A stretch of DNA of 64,000 nt from NCBI RefSeq assembly GCF_018918185.1, contig NZ_JAHLPZ010000001.1:558001-622000 (forward strand). The letters run 5' to 3'. Below the pieces are notes generated by a model. That model had not been told where the DNA came from. It did no database searches and was given only the letters and a program-made list of their open reading frames with translations. The first letter of the stretch is position 1. Every line of letters starts with the position of its first letter. Below, one piece after another: positions 25,544-32,612 of the stretch. This DNA is from Eubacterium sp. MSJ-21. Its GTDB lineage: Bacteria > Bacillota > Clostridia > Lachnospirales > Lachnospiraceae. The position numbers and the translations under genes are program-made.

Positions 25544-26170
25544 ATGAGCAAAAACAACATTACGATTCGTTTAGAGAGAAAAGAAGAGTACCGCGAAGTG
25601 GAAAACATGGTTCGGGAGAGCTTCTGGAATGTGTATCGCCCGGGATGCATGGAGCATTTCATGCTGCATGAGCTGCGGAAGGACGTGGCGTTTGTGCCGG
25701 AGCTTGATTTTGTAATGGAGCTTGATGGGACATTGATCGGACAGAACATGTTTATGCGTGCTGCAATTTGCGCGGATGATGGACAGACAGTACCGATCAT
25801 GACGATGGGACCGATCTGTATCGCACCTGCGTATAAACGGCAAGGGTATGGCAAAATCCTGCTTGATTATTCCGTGGAAAAGGCACGGGAGCTTGGATGT
25901 GGGGCGCTTTGCCTGGAAGGAAATATCGATTTCTACGGCAAGAGCGGCTTTACCTATGCGAGCCGGTATGGAATCCGTTATCATGGGGTACCGGAAGGGG
26001 AGGATGTTCCATTCTTCTTGTGCAGGGAGCTGCAGCGTGGGTATCTGGATGGCATAACCGGCGTGTACGCGCCGCCGGAAGGCTATTTCGTTGCAGAAGA
26101 AGCTGTGGAAGTGTTTGACAAGCAGTTTTTGTACAAGGAAAAGAAGAAACTTCCGGGACAGATTTTCTAG
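25544..26170 (+). CDS. GNAT-family N-acetyltransferase
   Basis: 208 residues. The acetyl-CoA loop is clear in MGPICIAPAYKRQGYGKILLDYSVEKARELGC (R/Q-x-x-G-x-G/A type), followed by ALCLEGNIDFYGKSGF, the usual C-terminal GNAT segment. It transfers an acetyl group from acetyl-CoA to an amine; the substrate cannot be read. CAGGAGGA (25529-25536) precedes ATG 25544. Upstream lie a leader peptide and hairpin that may regulate translation; a terminator follows. Confidence 0.88.
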   Translation: MSKNNITIRLERKEEYREVENMVRESFWNVYRPGCMEHFMLHELRKDVAFVPELDFVMELDGTLIGQNMFMRAAICADDGQTVPIMTMGPICIAPAYKRQGYGKILLDYSVEKARELGCGALCLEGNIDFYGKSGFTYASRYGIRYHGVPEGEDVPFFLCRELQRGYLDGITGVYAPPEGYFVAEEAVEVFDKQFLYKEKKKLPGQIF

Positions 26171-26188
26171 ATGAATGTATAAGTATGG

Positions 26189-26213
26189 CGGAGGGGCAGT
26201 GCCTCTCCGTTTT
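26189..26213 (+). terminator. Terminator after the GNAT gene
   Basis: CGGAGGGGC pairs with GCCTCTCCG (one G-U) around a 3-nt loop, then TTTT. Confidence 0.85.
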
Positions 26214-26216
26214 GAT

Positions 26217-26260
26217 GTGACAGAGGTACACTTCTTGTGACAGAAGAAGCGTCCCCAAGG
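26217..26260 (+). repeat. GTCCCC intergenic repeat, copy A
   Basis: GTGACAGAGGTACACTTCTT..., ending GCGTCCCCAAGG, directly after the terminator and just before truA. It is the most diverged of three copies (see 27311 and 28696). Confidence 0.75.
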
Positions 26261-26267
26261 AGAGACG

Positions 26268-27029
26268 ATGAATAATTATAGGTTTACAATCAGTTACGAT
26301 GGCACGCGCTATCATGGCTGGGAAAGTAAAAAAGAAGTGGATACGATCGAGGGAAAGTTGGAAGCGGTCTTCGCGAGGATGACGGAACAGGACGTGAAGA
26401 TTCATGGTGCAGGAAGAACCGATGCAGGTGTGCATGCGATGGGCATGGTTGCAAACGGCTTCTTAGATACCACGCTTACGCCGGAAGAGATCAAAGCCTA
26501 TGCGAATCATTATCTGCCGGATGATATCTGTGTCATGGATGTAAGCGAGGCAACGGAACGGTTTCATGCGAGGTTAAACGCCAAAGGAAAGGTGTATCAG
26601 TATACCTGTTATATCGGGGACGAAAAGCCGGTATTTGACCGGATGTATACATGGGTGTTGCCGGAATGGGTTACGAATGGGACACCTGACCGGATGCCGG
26701 ATATAGAAGCGATGCAAAAGGCAGCAGGATACCTGATTGGCACGCATGATTTTAAGAGCTTCTGTGGGAATAATAAGATAAAGAAATCCACGGTACGGAC
26801 AATCTATGATATTACAATCGCAGAGGAAGAAGGATATCTGCGGATGACATTTCATGGAAATGGCTTCTTACAGAATATGGTTCGGATACTGACCGGGACG
26901 CTCCTTGAGGTTGGCTATGGACGGATGCACGCGGAAGATATGGAGACGGTGCTTGCGTCACGGGACAGACAGATGGCAGGTCCGACAGCGCCGCCACATG
27001 GACTTATGCTTCTTGAAGTGGAATATTGA
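26268..27029 (+). CDS. truA: tRNA pseudouridine(38-40) synthase
   Basis: 253 residues, normal length. It isomerises uridines 38-40 in the tRNA anticodon arm. The catalytic Asp52 lies in GAGRTDAGVHA; other family motifs are YDGTRYHGW, RFHARLNAKGKVYQY, DFKSFCG and the C-terminal RMTFHGNGFLQNMVRIL. Start ATG 26268 follows AAGGAGAGACG (26258-26268), supplied by the last bases of repeat copy A, so the repeat contributes to this gene's ribosome site. A small Cys-containing protein follows 36 bp later. Confidence 0.96.
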   Translation: MNNYRFTISYDGTRYHGWESKKEVDTIEGKLEAVFARMTEQDVKIHGAGRTDAGVHAMGMVANGFLDTTLTPEEIKAYANHYLPDDICVMDVSEATERFHARLNAKGKVYQYTCYIGDEKPVFDRMYTWVLPEWVTNGTPDRMPDIEAMQKAAGYLIGTHDFKSFCGNNKIKKSTVRTIYDITIAEEEGYLRMTFHGNGFLQNMVRILTGTLLEVGYGRMHAEDMETVLASRDRQMAGPTAPPHGLMLLEVEY

Positions 27030-27065
27030 GTATAGTATTGAGCAAGACGAAAGGAAGGATACGAG

Positions 27066-27293
27066 ATGTCAGGCTATTTGATCAAGGATACAACAAGGGA
27101 AGAACGCGAGCAGATTGTAGCAGAATCGCTCGGAAATATTGAGGCAACCTGTGATGGCTGTATGAGTGGCTTAGCGGAGATGTATCAGGATTACATCGAT
27201 GGGAAGAAGGAACTGCGCGAGATTAATATGGAATTTAACGCCCGCTATGTGAAGGGCGAGGATATGCCACAGCGGAGCCGATGCCCGATGTAA
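27066..27293 (+). CDS. Small conserved Cys-containing protein (75 aa)
   Basis: 75 residues, soluble and acidic. It opens MSGYLIKDTTREEREQIVAESLGN, continues with C-D-G-C near residue 33 and ends R-S-R-C-P-M, three or four Cys that could bind metal or form a thiol switch. Proteins with this opening occur widely in Lachnospiraceae, often with uninformative names; I know no demonstrated function. AAAGGAAGG (27050-27058) precedes the start. Probably co-transcribed with truA, ending at the terminator at 27352. Confidence 0.7.
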   Translation: MSGYLIKDTTREEREQIVAESLGNIEATCDGCMSGLAEMYQDYIDGKKELREINMEFNARYVKGEDMPQRSRCPM

Positions 27294-27310
27294 GAAAGAA
27301 GATCTATATG

Positions 27311-27351
27311 AGACAGGGGACACTTTTCAGGACAAAAACAACGTCCCCAAG
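27311..27351 (+). repeat. GTCCCC intergenic repeat, copy B
   Basis: GAGACAGGGGACACTTTTCA..., then GACAAAAACAACGTCCCCAAG. The GGGGAC and GTCCCC arms can pair. It sits between the 75-aa gene and its terminator. Confidence 0.8.
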
Positions 27352-27378
27352 ACCGGTGCAGAGATGTGCCGGTTTTTT
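27352..27378 (+). terminator. Terminator after truA and the 75-aa gene
   Basis: ACCGGTGCA pairs with TGTGCCGGT around GAGA, followed by TTTTTT. Confidence 0.85.
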
Positions 27379-27379
27379 C

Positions 27380-27421
27380 TTGACAAGGAAAAATCAAAGT
27401 GATATGATTTTGATATCAAAA
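27380..27421 (+). promoter_or_regulatory. Strong sigma-A promoter with palindromic operator before the SPFH gene
   Basis: Consensus TTGACA (27380-27385), a 17-bp spacer and TATGAT (27403-27408). The perfect 14-bp palindrome TTTTGATATCAAAA (27408-27421) overlaps the expected transcription start, the ideal place for a repressor. The operon encodes a ribbon-helix-helix protein that could bind it. Confidence 0.8.
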
Positions 27422-27456
27422 TAAGATATGCATCGATTCAAAGGGAGGAATTGGTT

Positions 27457-28494
27457 ATGGAAGAGAAAATTTATACTACGAAGCGAAAAGGTATGGCAGT
27501 ACTGCTGACTGTTTTATTCGTTTATCTGATTGCGATTACAGGTACTGTATTTGGAGCTGTAAAGTATGAGGATTCCGCAGAAACAGGCTATCTGGTACTC
27601 GTGATTGTTTCCGTCGTCGTGTTATCGCTTGGATGGTTTCCGCTGATCGGACTTCGGGTGTTGAAGCCACAGGAAGCATTGGTTCTGACGTTGTTCGGGA
27701 AGTATGTTGGTACGATTCGGGAAGCTGGTTTTTACTTCGTGAATCCATTTTGTACAGCCATCAATCCGGCAGCTGCTACAAAGCTGGCACAGAGCGGGGA
27801 TATCCAGCAGACAGCAGCGAAGAGTGCATTTTCCATCTCTGCGGATGGTACATCTGTATCGGTCGATGGTTCTACATCAGGAAAGAAGATTTCATTAAAG
27901 GCGATGACACTGAGCAATGGCAGACAGAAGATCAACGACTGTCTCGGTAACCCGGTTGAGATCGGAATTGCGGTGATCTGGCGTGTAATGGATACAGCAA
28001 AGGCGGTTTTCAATGTCGATAACTATAAGGAATATTTATCCCTGCAGTGTGACAGTGCGCTTCGTAATATCGTGCGTGTCTATCCATATGATGTCGCACC
28101 GAATGTTGACACAACCGGTGACGGCGTAGCCGATGAAGGTAGCCTGCGAGGATCGGCAGAGGTTGTAGCATCCAGAATCCGCGATGAGATCCAGAGCAAG
28201 GTCAATGAGGCAGGCCTTGAGATCGTGGAAGCAAGAATTACATATCTTGCATATGCACCGGAAATTGCATCCGTGATGTTGCAGCGGCAGCAGGCATCTG
28301 CTATCATAGATGCCAGAAAGATGATCGTAGACGGAGCGGTTGGAATGGTAGAAATGGCGTTAGAAGAATTAAATAAAAAACAGGTCGTTGACTTGGACGA
28401 GGAGCGAAAGGCAGCTATGGTTTCAAATCTCTTGGTAGTTTTGTGCGGCAACCATGATGCGCAGCCAATCGTGAACTCAGGAAGCTTATACTAG
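27457..28494 (+). CDS. SPFH/band-7 domain membrane protein (stomatin-like)
   Basis: 345 residues from ATG 27457, preceded by GGGAGGA (27443-27449). Two membrane helices (about 12-32 and 42-64), then an SPFH domain opening LRVLKPQEALVLTLFGKYVGTIREAGFYFVNPF, followed by VWRVMDTAKAVFNVDNYKEYLSLQCDSALRNIV and a helical tail (ASVMLQRQQASAIIDARKMIVDGAVGMVEMAL). SPFH proteins oligomerise on membranes and organise microdomains. Its stop codon directly abuts the next start, so the partner is tightly coupled. Regulated from the palindrome-bearing promoter at 27380. Confidence 0.92.
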   Translation: MEEKIYTTKRKGMAVLLTVLFVYLIAITGTVFGAVKYEDSAETGYLVLVIVSVVVLSLGWFPLIGLRVLKPQEALVLTLFGKYVGTIREAGFYFVNPFCTAINPAAATKLAQSGDIQQTAAKSAFSISADGTSVSVDGSTSGKKISLKAMTLSNGRQKINDCLGNPVEIGIAVIWRVMDTAKAVFNVDNYKEYLSLQCDSALRNIVRVYPYDVAPNVDTTGDGVADEGSLRGSAEVVASRIRDEIQSKVNEAGLEIVEARITYLAYAPEIASVMLQRQQASAIIDARKMIVDGAVGMVEMALEELNKKQVVDLDEERKAAMVSNLLVVLCGNHDAQPIVNSGSLY

Positions 28495-28692
28495 ATGGCA
28501 GCGAAAAAACAGATTCCGCTCCGCTTATCGGAAAAACTGTATGCCGATATTGCCGCATGGGCAGAAGATGACTTTCGATCCGTCAACGGACAGATCGAAT
28601 ATCTCCTATCCGAGTGCGTGAGACAACGGAAGAAAGATGGAAAATATGTCTCTGAGGAGATTGACGTTCCACCGGAACTGGATATCAAATGA
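28495..28692 (+). CDS. Arc-like ribbon-helix-helix DNA-binding protein
   Basis: 65 residues. QIPLRLSEKLYADIAAWAEDDFRSVNGQIEYLLSECVRQRKK is a ribbon-helix-helix fold of the Arc/MetJ type: one short strand (residues 6-10) and two helices with the S-V-N-G-Q-I-E turn. It starts immediately after the SPFH stop (TAG-ATG), with no ribosome site of its own apart from upstream coding sequence, so it is translationally coupled. The pairing of SPFH with a small RHH protein recurs in Clostridia. Autoregulation through TTTTGATATCAAAA is my inference. Confidence 0.82.
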   Translation: MAAKKQIPLRLSEKLYADIAAWAEDDFRSVNGQIEYLLSECVRQRKKDGKYVSEEIDVPPELDIK

Positions 28693-28695
28693 TAT

Positions 28696-28738
28696 GTGAC
28701 AGGGGACACTCTTCATGACAAAAACAACGTCCCCAAGG
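28696..28738 (+). repeat. GTCCCC intergenic repeat, copy C
   Basis: GTGACAGGGGACACTCTTCA..., then GACAAAAACAACGTCCCCAAGG. It again ends next to the ribosome site (AAGGAGG) of the following gene. Confidence 0.8.
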
Positions 28739-28753
28739 TAAGGAGGAATTGAG

Positions 28754-29230
28754 ATGAAAAACCACATTACACTCAAGCAGAAGATTGTTGAGATACTTGC
28801 CTATGTTCTGATGTGGGCATCGATTGTGACCGGGATTATATGGTCTGCAAAGCTGCCGAAGGAAGTGGCAACACACTTTGATGCGGCTGGAAATGCAGAT
28901 GGATATGGATCTCCGTATTCTTTCTTATTTTTACCAATTATTATGCTGATTACCTGTGGCATCTGCAGTCTGATCCTGCATTTTCTGCCACCCGATCTGT
29001 GGAGCATGCCAGTGAAAGTAAAACCGGAACATGCGGTGCGTGTGTACAGAGACGTTGTCTGGATGATGGTGGGGATGGAATTTTGTTTTGGTGTATTTAC
29101 GCTTTATAGCACGATAACCGCTTATATGCAGAAGATGGATGGCATGCTTGCAGCAACGTTTATATTCCTGGCAGTTTTATTTGGAATTATTATATGGTGT
29201 ATTGTCGCGTGTGTGCGGCATAACCGGTAG
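28754..29230 (+). CDS. DUF1648-domain membrane protein
   Basis: 158 residues with four hydrophobic helices (about 10-30, 52-75, 95-118, 130-152). The loop after helix 1 carries the DUF1648 signature LPKEVATHFDAAGNADGYGSP. DUF1648 proteins, related to the N-terminus of SdpI, are found near peptide-toxin immunity and sensor genes, but most have no known role. AAGGAGGAA (28739-28747) precedes the start; the SulP gene follows 20 bp after its end. Confidence 0.85.
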   Translation: MKNHITLKQKIVEILAYVLMWASIVTGIIWSAKLPKEVATHFDAAGNADGYGSPYSFLFLPIIMLITCGICSLILHFLPPDLWSMPVKVKPEHAVRVYRDVVWMMVGMEFCFGVFTLYSTITAYMQKMDGMLAATFIFLAVLFGIIIWCIVACVRHNR

Positions 29231-29250
29231 GAAAACAGGAGATGAATCAT

Positions 29251-31374
29251 ATGAAGCTATCATTGGCGCATACATTACGGCACTATGATAAAAAGAATAT
29301 AGGAAAAGATATCTTGGCGGGCATCATTATCATGGCAGTTTCCATCCCGATTTCGATGGGTTATGCCCTGATCGCAGGACTTCCGGCGGTGTATGGATTA
29401 TACGGTTCTGTATTCCCGATTCTGACGTTCGCCCTGCTTTCGACCTCGCCGCAATTCATATTCGGCGTGGATGCGGCACCTGCTGCGCTGATCGGCTCCG
29501 CCCTGCTGACATTAAATATCGAGGCGGGCTCCAAAGAAGCAATGGCAGTCGTTCCGGTGCTTACGTTCTTTGTTGCAGTGTGGCTGCTTGCGTTTTCTTT
29601 TATGAAGGCTGGAAAGCTCGTCAATTACATATCGGCTCCGGTGATGGGAGGATTTATCACAGGTATCTGCTCGACGATCATTCTTATGCAGGTGCCGAAG
29701 ATTCTTGGCGGTACGGCAGGAACCGGAGAGTTTTTTGAACTGGCAAAGCATATCGGACAGACAGCAAAGCATGTGAATGTGCCATCCATCCTCTTAGGCG
29801 TGGCATCGCTTGTAATCCTGCTTGTGGCGAAAAAACTGGTTCCGAAATTCCCGATGGCAGTTGTCCTGATGGCTGCGGGAGCCTGCTATACGCGGTTTGG
29901 AAATGTGCGGGAGCTTGGAATTCAGACCTTATCGAAAGTGGAGACGGGACTTCCAAGATGGAGTCTGCCGGATTTTTCTCTGATTTCTATCCGGGACGCC
30001 GTGACGATCAGTTTGTCGGTTGCAGTTGTAATTATGGCGGAGACGTTACTCGCAGAGAATAATTTTGCACAGAAAAATGGCTACCGCATCGATGATAATC
30101 AGGAGATCTTTGCATTCTCCATCGGAAATTTTCTTGCAGCTTTTACCGGGTGCTGTCCGATCAATGGCTCTGTATCCCGTACGGCGATGGGCGAACAGTA
30201 TCAGGGAAAGACACAGCTTACCTCGCTTGTGGCAGGACTTTCCATGATCGTGCTTTTGCTGTGTGGAACGGGATTTATCGCCTATCTGCCGGTTCCGGTG
30301 CTTACTGCAATTGTGATATCGGCATTGCTTGGTGCAACCGAGTTTGACCTGATGGCACGGCTCTGGAAGGTCAGCCGGACGGAATGCATGATCTTTGTCG
30401 GCGCATTTTTCGGTGTGCTCCTGCTTGGCACAATCAATGGTGTTTTGATCGGTATTTTGCTTTCCTTTGCGGAGGTGATCATCCGGACAGCGAAGCCATC
30501 CACCTGCTTTCTTGGGATTCAGCCGGGACATAAGCATTTCCGGGATCTGAAGGAGAGCAGCCAGATCCACGCATTGTCCGGTGTACTTGTTTACCGGTTC
30601 AGCAGCAATCTGTTCTTTGCAAATGTGCAGGTGCTGAAAAATGATATCGAGGATCATATTAAACCGGATACGAAAGCTGTGATCCTTGATGCGGGCGGAA
30701 TCGGAAGTCTGGATATTACTGCGGCAGACTGCCTGAAGCGTCTGCATCAGTCATTGAAAGAAAAGGGCATCCGGTTCTATATGACGGAACATATTTCGGA
30801 TGTGAACGAACAGTTAAGGAAGCTTGGACTTGGATATCTGATTGAGGAGGGGTGTGTGCGCAGAACCATCCATATTGCATTGAAGGATATGGGAATCAAT
30901 CGTCCGTATCCATTAGAAGACGGTGTGGATAATGAAGATCGCAGCGCGTCCCGGAAACGTGCAGATAATCGTGTGCAGGAGTTTGTGTGGGCGTTCGGTT
31001 CCGATGCGGAAAAACAGATCGAGCGTCAGATTGAAAAGCAGATTGCACATCTAAAAGAAAGTGGGGATATCGAGGATCTGCTGCATGGACGATGGGCGCA
31101 TATGGAGGAGCTTGACGAAGATGAGTGGCTGGAACACTTGGAGGAACACCTGAAGGAGATTGTCAATATATCCGGTAAGGATGAACATACCCTTGCGATG
31201 CAGATTGAGGAACACAGAAAACAGGTGCATGACCGGATTGCAAAGAATCATCCGGAGCTAGCAGAGCGTTTCAAGGAGCGCAGACATGTCCTTGATGCAC
31301 ATCTGAAAGAACGCCATCCAAAGGTGTATGAGCTTGTACTGCAGTCACGCGAGAAGAATGAACGGAATCGTTAG
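29251..31374 (+). CDS. SulP-family anion transporter with STAS domain and long charged C-terminus
   Basis: 707 residues from ATG 29251, since AGGAG (29237-29241) is 9 bp before it but touches ATG 29242. The SulP membrane domain (about 1-400) shows DILAGIIIMAVSIPISMGYALIAGLPAVYGLYGSVFP and TGCCPINGSVSRTAMG; the STAS domain (about 430-545) has ILDAGGIGSLDITAADCLKRL, including the conserved D-x-x-x-I-x-x-x-D style segment. After it come about 150 Glu/Lys/His-rich helical residues (EKQIERQIEKQIAHLKES, HMEELDEDEWLEHLEEHLKE) that ordinary SulP proteins lack. Likely sulfate, bicarbonate or dicarboxylate transport; the substrate is open. Confidence 0.9.
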   Translation: MKLSLAHTLRHYDKKNIGKDILAGIIIMAVSIPISMGYALIAGLPAVYGLYGSVFPILTFALLSTSPQFIFGVDAAPAALIGSALLTLNIEAGSKEAMAVVPVLTFFVAVWLLAFSFMKAGKLVNYISAPVMGGFITGICSTIILMQVPKILGGTAGTGEFFELAKHIGQTAKHVNVPSILLGVASLVILLVAKKLVPKFPMAVVLMAAGACYTRFGNVRELGIQTLSKVETGLPRWSLPDFSLISIRDAVTISLSVAVVIMAETLLAENNFAQKNGYRIDDNQEIFAFSIGNFLAAFTGCCPINGSVSRTAMGEQYQGKTQLTSLVAGLSMIVLLLCGTGFIAYLPVPVLTAIVISALLGATEFDLMARLWKVSRTECMIFVGAFFGVLLLGTINGVLIGILLSFAEVIIRTAKPSTCFLGIQPGHKHFRDLKESSQIHALSGVLVYRFSSNLFFANVQVLKNDIEDHIKPDTKAVILDAGGIGSLDITAADCLKRLHQSLKEKGIRFYMTEHISDVNEQLRKLGLGYLIEEGCVRRTIHIALKDMGINRPYPLEDGVDNEDRSASRKRADNRVQEFVWAFGSDAEKQIERQIEKQIAHLKESGDIEDLLHGRWAHMEELDEDEWLEHLEEHLKEIVNISGKDEHTLAMQIEEHRKQVHDRIAKNHPELAERFKERRHVLDAHLKERHPKVYELVLQSREKNERNR

Positions 31375-31425
31375 TACATCTGCGATAGAAGTGAAAAATC
31401 TCCGTTTATGATTGCGCAAAACTGA

Positions 31426-31454
31426 TTGAAACAAACGGGTAACTATGCTAAAAT
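31426..31454 (+). promoter_or_regulatory. Promoter of pyrE
   Basis: TTGAAA (31426-31431), a 17-bp spacer and extended -10 TGC-TAAAAT (31449-31454), leaving a ~100-nt leader before the start codon. Confidence 0.75.
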
Positions 31455-31563
31455 ATATATAATTATGTGGCGTATAGAGAAATCTATGGCAGACAATGAA
31501 TCTACATGCGTGGATGTCGTTTGTTGCTGCCGACAGCCCGAAAATCAGGAGGATTTATACAAC

Positions 31564-32238
31564 ATGGAACAGTATAAAGAGCAGTTTATTGAATTTATGA
31601 TCGATTGTAACGTATTGAAGTTTGGTGATTTCGTGACAAAGAGCGGAAGAAAGACACCATTTTTTGTAAATACAGGTTTTTACAGAACAGGTTCCCAGTT
31701 GTCACGCCTGGGCGAGTATTATGCGGAGGCAATCAAGGACAAGTTCGGCTTTGATTTCGATGTGCTGTTTGGACCGGCATATAAGGGAATCCCGCTTTCC
31801 GTGGCTACAACAATGGCGATTGCCAACAAGTACGATGCGGATATCCGTTACTGCTCAAATCGTAAGGAGATCAAGGACCACGGGGATAAGGGAATCCTGC
31901 TTGGAAGTCCGATCAACGATGGTGACAAGGTTGTGATCATCGAGGATGTAACAACTGCAGGTACTTCGATTCAGGAGACACTCCCGATCGTGAAGGCGCA
32001 GGGCGATGTCGATGTGCTCGGTCTTGTTGTATCGGTTGACCGTATGGAGCGTGGTCAGGGAGAGAAGAGTGCACTGATGGAGATCGAAGAAAACTATGGA
32101 TTAAAGACGACTGCAATCGTAACGATGGCAGAGGTGGTAGAGCATCTGTACAACAAGCCTTACAAGGGAAAGGTTGTGATTGATGACACCTTGAAGGCAG
32201 CGATTGACGCATATTATGAGCAGTATGGTGTAAAATAG
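31564..32238 (+). CDS. pyrE: Orotate phosphoribosyltransferase
   Basis: 224 residues from ATG 31564, with CAGGAGGA (31547-31554) upstream; the frame is open to 31426 but that is promoter and leader. It joins orotate and PRPP to give OMP in pyrimidine synthesis. Motifs: FGDFVTKSGRKTPFFVNTG, VLFGPAYKGIPLS, R-K-E-I-K-D-H-G-D-K-G catalytic loop, and the PRPP site VVIIEDVTTAGTS. A small membrane-protein gene follows; other pyr genes are not in the window. Confidence 0.96.
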   Translation: MEQYKEQFIEFMIDCNVLKFGDFVTKSGRKTPFFVNTGFYRTGSQLSRLGEYYAEAIKDKFGFDFDVLFGPAYKGIPLSVATTMAIANKYDADIRYCSNRKEIKDHGDKGILLGSPINDGDKVVIIEDVTTAGTSIQETLPIVKAQGDVDVLGLVVSVDRMERGQGEKSALMEIEENYGLKTTAIVTMAEVVEHLYNKPYKGKVVIDDTLKAAIDAYYEQYGVK

Positions 32239-32267
32239 TTTTATTGCAAGTATGGGAGGTCTAAAGC

Positions 32268-32417
32268 ATGGAGAAGTTATATCATAAGATCAATGCAATC
32301 GGAATCAGCAACCTGGTTATAGGAATTGTGACAATTCTTGTCGGAGTTGGTGCAGGTGTTACGATGATCGTGAATGGTGCGCGTCTGATTACAGGTAAGA
32401 AGGATATCACATTTTAA
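32268..32417 (+). CDS. Small single-span membrane protein (49 aa)
   Basis: MEKLYHKINAIGISNLVIGI, then a continuous hydrophobic helix (VTILVGVGAGVTMIVNGARLI) and GKKDITF. GGGAGG (32254-32259) lies 8 bp before ATG 32268. It follows pyrE by 29 bp and is likely in the same transcript. Small proteins of this form (N-terminal amphipathic segment, one Gly/Val-rich helix, basic C-terminus) recur in Lachnospiraceae; no function is known to me. Confidence 0.7.
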   Translation: MEKLYHKINAIGISNLVIGIVTILVGVGAGVTMIVNGARLITGKKDITF

Positions 32418-32487
32418 GGGATTTATGGAGCCTCGAACAGATTGTGAAAAATAAGTGAACTTACAGAATTGAATTGACAGGACTTTT

Positions 32488-32519
32488 AAGAGTATGGTAC
32501 AGTTACTATACTCTTTTTT
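32488..32519 (+). terminator. Terminator of the pyrE transcript
   Basis: AAGAGTATGGTA pairs with TACTATACTCTT (one G-U) around a 4-nt loop, followed by TTTTT. Confidence 0.9.
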
Positions 32520-32612
32520 AACAATATAATTATATCTTTTTTCATTTGCGATAAACATAGAAGATGGATTCCGTCAGATTTCTGCATATAGTAAAGGTAT
32601 GGAGGAATTAAT

